64,000 nt of DNA from Sipunculus nudus (Eukaryota; Annelida; Sipuncula; Golfingiida; Sipunculidae): positions 29,341,729 through 29,405,728 of the forward strand of contig CM049314.1 of assembly GCA_026874595.1 (NCBI GenBank). The letters run 5' to 3'. The notes under the pieces were generated by a model. That model made no database searches. It saw nothing but the letters and a program-made list of their open reading frames with translations, and was not told the origin of the DNA. Shown here piece after piece: positions 59,100-64,000 of the stretch (its first letter is position 1; every line of letters starts with the position of its first letter). A program made the position numbers and the translations under genes.

Positions 59100-59250
59100 T
59101 TCTTTTATTATTTGCCTGAAAATTTGAATGTCTATACATCTTCAATAGCTTTTTCATACACAAAACTGGTGGTGCCACCTACAATAATTTTTGTGTTGTG
59201 TACATGCATGCCAGTATATCAGGAGTGACATTTGTGTTATTGGTTCCTGT
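59100..59250. repeat. Short member of the GGTGGCGCCACC repeat family
   Basis: CTGAAAATTTGAATGTCTAT, CATCTTC, and GGTGGTGCCACCTACAA match the ~140-bp unit of the 50-52 kb array. Confidence 0.65.
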
Positions 59251-59796
59251 ACTTGGGTTCAAAATGTTTAGTACTTACTTTGTCCATGTATGTGTCACAC
59301 ATGTAGTTGTAAAGTAATCAAGTACTTTTCTAATTATTATCATGCATGTTATCATGGAAACGTTATACCTGATGTATATACCATTGCACAGGTTCGCATT
59401 AGGCCTGTAGGTCTTGTTACATTTAAATCAGATACTGCCAACATTGCAATATCTCTCTTTCATGCTTTTCTTGAAGGTATATAAATTCTGTCTGTTATTT
59501 TGGAATATAGGGAAAGGTGGAAGTAAATGCAGTATTAAAGAAAATTAGGACACTGCAAAAAGTGACTTTTTAACACTGATGGAATGTTAAATTTTTAGAG
59601 TGTGATTTGGGAAGTGTACAAAGCTTTGGTGTAATCTTTACAAAAGTAATGACAACATTACAAAATGATTCCCATCATGTGAATGTTGATACCTATAATA
59701 AAATATCTCTATGCAAGAGAATGATTTACTCTCGGAAATACTTTTCCTGAATTTTACTTAAGTTTGTTCATACAGGTAACAGGCAAGAACAGGACT

Positions 59797-59867
59797 ATGG
59801 ATTCTAGAAGAAAGGTAGATCCAGAGAAAGAACAATCAAATCCAGGAATGCAAGATCGAATGCAGAG
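59797..59867 (+). CDS. EPSTI1: EPSTI1-like exon 1 (coding part)
   Basis: ATG, 23 codons plus two bases, then the donor AG|GTATTT. A possible acceptor CATACAG lies 21 bases upstream of the ATG. Confidence 0.7.
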
Positions 59868-62634
59868 GTATTTCCGTGACTTTCCTCACTATAAGCATCA
59901 GTGATGTGCAAATTAATTGAATATATCGATGATCTATTGTTTTCTTTCATTATAAAATAAATCAATTGAAATTTTGCATAATTGATCATAAACAATTATG
60001 TATACACATATGAGATTTCCAGTTTTAATCCTGGTTGTGATTAAACATGTCAGCTCTTCCCTCATATATCATGTATATCAATTATCAATCCTCCTTCAAT
60101 ACATGATTAAATAATTGATTCTGGTTAGATATTTCCATAGGAAAAAAATCCCAGAATTTTTCTCATCTTTTTTGTTCAGATTTACATGATAATTTCTATA
60201 ATCACTTCCGTGGACAAATTAGTGCAAACAGCTCAGATTGCAGGCTTTAAAATTTGTTGATATAAAACATTGATTTGATCATAACCCTTTCTTTTCTTGC
60301 AGAAGAGATGCATACACAGTGATCTCCCCAAATGAAAAGAAGAAACAGCAAATAGAAAGGCGTGAGTAAACAATGATAGTGTGAGATTAAAAAGTAAACA
60401 GTGTTACTTAGATCTGATGATTCATTTTTTGTGCAAAATAAATTACATGGTTAAAGCTGCCCATTCACCTACCTTTTGAAAAAAAAAAAAAAAATTATGT
60501 GATTTCTGGCTTCCTCTGTGTATAATGATCTAATTGTAATTCTTTTTATGAAATGTTCTTATAATGCCTCTGTGAAGGATGTATGAACTTATTTATCAAC
60601 AAAGTGTTTGTAAACACAGCAGTGTTTACAAACAATAAAACATGTAACCTAAGGTGGTAGGTTGCATATATATGTGGAGATAGAAAGGTCACTTGTTGCA
60701 AACTGTCATTTGCAAAGCTCTGGCTTATCTGACTTGCCACCAGATGCCCTTGTTGAATTTGTTTTGATTATTTTGGCAGGCCCCTATGTGTTATTAACAC
60801 ATTGATATAAACAAAACAAGCAGCTTGTGTGCAGTGATATCCATTTTTTCTGGCCTATTATTATAAAATCTCCAAGGCATTACCTTTAGTTTATAAAGGT
60901 CAGATAGGTGAATGGGCCCCTTTAAACATCAGCATGTGTTAAGGACCTAAACGGCTTCACTTGATCCAGATAAAGAACAATTCACATTCCCACTTATGTT
61001 TACTGTCTGGTACCATATCAGAGTGACACTTTTATATATATATATATGTATAAAATGTTTTTCATTCAAATATTTACAGACATACTAAACTTACTAGTAT
61101 GAAATACTATGATATATGAATATGGGATGCTGGTCAAAGAAAAAAAAAAAACACCACTAAGTGGTTTCTGTTTGCTTCCCTTAAGTTAATGAAAATTATA
61201 TGTATGCAGTTACACTTTTAATATATGCCTTACAATATTTATGGAAAATTGTATGTATGTACATGAATTGTTACAGAGGCCCAGAAAGAAAAAGAACAGT
61301 TTGAAAAATACAAGCAGAGCAAGAAAGTACAGAATGTATCCTACGTTGGAACACCAGGTACATTTGATATTTTTTTCTGTTATTAATATGTGTAAAGCCC
61401 AAAAAAATAAAAAGTAAGGTTCTCAGGCATGGCCCACATCAGTTTTAACCCCCGCCTCAAAAATTTTGATTTTCATCTTTCAAGAAGATAAAATAATACA
61501 ATTTTGATCAGATTTCCTTTGTTATGAAGTGCTTTTGCTTGTTAAAGGCCCTGTTACATTATTCCGGGCAGGCACTGCATGCAACTTACGGGTGACAATT
61601 TTGCTGCCGCAGCTCCCCACATATAAGCATGGACTTAGCAGTATCTCGCCTTGATCTTGCCCAGACTTGCCCGCATGTGCACACAGAAGTCTGAGATGCC
61701 CTCAGCCAAGTTTTGAACAGGTTCATGCAGACCAATTCTGGACCCACCCAATTCTTGGCCTGCCCGCAGAAATTTGCTGCATACTCATACATGCTTGTTG
61801 CTTGCATGTAACCTGCCCAGCATAAAGTGACAGGGCCTTTGGCAAAACAATTGTTATTTTCACACTTTTCCCTGATCATATGACATTTTTATTGAAACAT
61901 ACAAAAAAAGGTAAAATAAAATATTGCCCACCCACACTGGTTTCTGAAAAAAAATGCCTGAGAACCATACCTTTTTTCTTTTGGCATAAATGGTTATATT
62001 CTGTCACATATATGATACTCTAATGTAGATGAACTGATCCATCTCCTAGTTTAGCTAGGTAGGATTACTACTGTAAACCACAAAAAAACACCAACAATCA
62101 ACCAAGAACCTCTGGAAATCAACTTATTTCTGTGACATTCCTGATAAATAGCATAAAATAATTAGATAAGTAAATAAAAATGAATAATATTCTGAAATTT
62201 TACATTTATTTCTCTCTTCACTCTTGTCAAGCTGGCTGTTGGAAGTATTTGTAAACTTCTCGGCCAACAGGTGGCGATACCTTTCTTACCATGGGCCTGT
62301 TCCAAATGGCTTCAAGTCAGTGCCAGGTTTCCATGCATCCAGTATAAAAGTGATATCTTTGTATTTGAAATTTTATTAGTGACTACAATTTTTTTCTGCT
62401 AAATATCAGTCAAAAGAACATTATTCAGGAATATCAATTATTTTAGTTGATTTCCAGTGGTTTTGGGGTTATTTTCTGTGGTTTTGGTGGTTTACTTTAT
62501 GGGTTTTTTTTGTGACTGACCCTTCCAGCTCATGTATGTGACTGCTGTATATTTTAGGAGGAGGCACAGTGTCAGAAACACAAGCTCGCCAGAAATTAGA
62601 AAGTTCCCAAAGGCATGCAAAGTATGAGCGATTG
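59797..62634 (+). CDS. EPSTI1: Epithelial-stromal interaction protein 1-like, first four coding exons found (partial)
   Basis: Four exons join in consistent phases to 96 codons: 59797-59867, 60303-60361, 61277-61357 and 62558-62634. All introns are GT-AG. The product has a short polar N-terminus, then RRDAYTVISPNEKKKQQIER, QKEKEQFEKYKQ and a Gly-rich turn before TVSETQARQKLESSQRHAKYE. This order and these residues match the conserved N-terminal region of vertebrate EPSTI1 (RRTSAYTLIAPN, then GGSQSETEVRQKQQ). The charged helical rest should follow beyond 64000. In vertebrates EPSTI1 is an interferon-inducible protein with a proposed immune and cell-invasion role; a role here is inference. The start at ATG 59797 follows a TACAG, so an untranslated exon may lie upstream. 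No later exon was found up to 64000. Confidence 0.82.
60303..60361 (+). CDS. EPSTI1: EPSTI1-like exon 2
   Basis: Acceptor TCTTGCAG, donor C|GTGAGT. It encodes RDAYTVISPNEKKKQQIER, the most conserved part. Confidence 0.85.
60455..60921. mobile_element. MITE with TTAA target duplication in EPSTI1-like intron 2
   Basis: It lies between TTAA at 60451-60454 and TTAA at 60922-60925. The ends are inverted: AGCTGCCCATTCACCTACCT on the left, and AGGTGAATGGGCCCCT on the right. TTAA duplication fits piggyBac or Kolobok derivatives. Inside is a perfect 12-bp hairpin, GTTTGTAAACAC with loop AGCA (60606-60633). No transposase. Confidence 0.75.
61277..61357 (+). CDS. EPSTI1: EPSTI1-like exon 3
   Basis: Acceptor GTTACAG, donor CCAG|GTACAT. 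It encodes the charged AQKEKEQFEKYKQSKK stretch and YVGTP. Confidence 0.82.
61397..61985. mobile_element. Harbinger-like MITE, second copy, in EPSTI1-like intron 3
   Basis: Ends AAGGTTCTCAGGCA and TGCCTGAGAACCATACC match the 45809-46146 element, and the interior is the inverse of it (AAGAAGATAAAA, TTTCCTTTG and GTGCTTTT stretches). It is split by another element at 61544-61840. A TAA target duplication is possible but not clear. Confidence 0.7.
61544..61840. mobile_element. MITE nested in the Harbinger-like MITE
   Basis: It begins AAAGGCCCTGTTACATTAT and ends in the inverse AAGTGACAGGGCCTTT, with GGGCAGG next inside both ends. The ~297-bp insert is absent from the sister element at 45809-46146, which serves as the empty-site reference. 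No coding capacity. Confidence 0.75.
62558..62634 (+). CDS. EPSTI1: EPSTI1-like exon 4
   Basis: Acceptor ATTTTAG, donor TTG|GTTAGT (phase 0). It encodes GGTVSETQARQKLESSQ and HAKYERL. The gene runs on to the right of the window. Confidence 0.83.
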
Positions 62635-62934
62635 GTTAGTATCTTTTACCTTATAATTATGATGATAGTCAAACTGATATCAGTCTGATACTAACACATC
62701 CAGCTTCCACCCCACACTTATTGTCCCAGGTGTGATCTAATGTTCTCTCTGGATCCAAATTGTCATAAAATACCTTGACATACTTTAGACCCCATCCCCC
62801 CTTTCCATTTGCTCTGATATGCTTACTTCTGCATTGATGGAAACGCGCAGAATTTTTCTTTTTTCTACAATTTAACCCTATTATCAGGTCGCATGTGAAC
62901 TGGTGCCTAACCATTTGGCATGACCTCTGACCTT

Positions 62935-63830
62935 TCCTCTCTCCAGTGCGTCCATCTGTGCATATGTTTTAACACAGTAACCCACACATCTACAGACTCA
63001 TTTGAACAATCAGGCTAAAAATTTTGCCCTTGGATAGCATAATAACATACAAAAAAATGGTGGTGCCACCTGCAACCATTTTCACATCATATCCATCTGT
63101 TTGTCTGCCTTAGGTTAAAATCACCCACATCTCTGCTGTGGTTTGACTAATTCACCTGAATATTGGCATGTGTATACATACTGGATAGTTTTCTTGATTT
63201 TATGCAGGTGGCACCAACTACATTTACGTTCACACTGCAGACATCCATGCTTATATCTCCAGACTGGTTTGTCGTATCTTCCTGAAACTTGGCATGTGTT
63301 TAGATCTCACATAGCTCTCCATCATACAAGAAACTGGTGGCGTCAGCTGCAACCATTTTTGCACAGTGTCAGTCTGTTTGTTTGCCTTGGGCTAAAGTCA
63401 CTCATATCTTGGCATTAGTTTGACTTATTCACCCTGAATGTGGCATGGGTATACATCCTGGATAGCTTTCTTGATTTTATGACAGTTGGTGCCACCTACA
63501 TTCACATTCATGCTGAAGATATCCATGCAATCATCACCGGTCTGGTTTGACGTATCTTCCTGAAGTTTGCTTGTGTTTAGATCTCACATAGCTCTTTATC
63601 ATACACAAACTTGTGGCACCACCTGCAACCATTTTTGCACAGCGTCCATCTGTTTGTCTGCTGTGGATAAAATCACTCATATCTCCGCAGTTGTTAGACT
63701 AATCCACCTGAAATTTTGCATGTGTATACATCTTGGATAGTTTCTTGTTCAAATAACAGGTGGCACCACCTACAGTCATGTTTAATTACTTGGCAGACAT
63801 CCATGCTTATATGTAACACATCTAACTCTA
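62935..63830. repeat. Array of the ~140-bp GGTGGCGCCACC-family unit, right end
   Basis: At least six units, with palindrome-like sequence (GGTGGTGCCACC, GGTGGCACCAAC, GGTGGCGTCAGC, GTTGGTGCCACC, TTGTGGCACCACC, GGTGGCACCACC) near 63060, 63210, 63345, 63485, 63613 and 63760. Each is preceded by CTGAAA..GGCATGTGT-like sequence and a GATAGCTTTCTTG segment, and followed by TTTTGCACAGCGTCCATCTG-like sequence. No exon was seen here, so it lies in an intron of, or beyond, the EPSTI1-like gene. Confidence 0.8.
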
Positions 63831-64000
63831 TTTCCCCTTGCCACTCAGTCCATGCCTCACCTCACCTTTCCTACTCTGATTTTTTCGGATACACAAAGTT
63901 GCTTGTCGACTACCCGTATTCTAGTTAATCAGTACAATATCTTACTTAAGTTTGATTCCATGCATATTAAATGAGGTCAGAGGTCAACAGAGTTTGGTGA

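Overview
This is metazoan nuclear DNA, A+T-rich and repeat-dense. The evidence is spliced genes with GT-AG introns, an L1/Tx1-type LINE, tRNA-derived SINE-like sequences, many long (TA)n microsatellites and many short inverted-repeat transposons. An LRR-Ig receptor-like gene, an animal-type L-threonine aldolase and an EPSTI1-like gene, together with the repeat style, suggest a marine invertebrate (lophotrochozoan or invertebrate deuterostome). I cannot name the species. Only four loci look genic; most of the window is repeats and intergenic sequence.

Layout. 1-5.1 kb: dispersed repeats and a dead, truncated copy of the LRR-Ig gene with its 5' flank. 5.1-9.6 kb: no gene seen. 9.6-12.6 kb: an intact, intronless LRR-Ig transmembrane gene (+ strand) whose 3' coding end is tandemly duplicated just past the stop. 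15.4-21.3 kb: one LINE on the - strand with ORF1 and ORF2, disabled by a stop, a frame break and at least one changed endonuclease residue. 21.3-29.5 kb: nothing recognised. 29.56-36.63 kb: a complete nine-exon threonine aldolase gene (- strand), reconstructed exon by exon to 370 codons with every intron phase consistent and one GC-AG intron. 37.9-39.5 kb: a second copy of a repeat block that also lies at 1.0-2.45 kb. 40.1-40.7 kb: a short inverted-repeat element. 42.6-45.2 and 50.1-52.5 kb: two arrays of a ~340-bp unit carrying a GGTGGCGCCACC palindrome. 45.8-46.1 kb: a MITE. 47.75-49.99 kb: an inverted-repeat element containing a dead reverse-transcriptase fragment and a SINE-like sequence. 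55.53-59.03 kb: a fold-back transposon with two 1,056-bp arms and a 9-bp target duplication. 59.8-64 kb: the first four coding exons found for an EPSTI1-like gene (+ strand), which continues past the window; its introns hold a TTAA-flanked MITE, a MITE nested inside another, and more palindrome-bearing repeats.

The genes do not form a pathway. Threonine aldolase is a metabolic PLP enzyme, the LRR-Ig protein is a cell-surface receptor-like molecule, and the EPSTI1-like protein is a small coiled-coil-rich protein. The strongest unusual features are the fold-back element, the palindrome-bearing arrays, and the duplicated receptor tail. I did not see a bacterial-type operon, CRISPR array, rRNA or functional tRNA.
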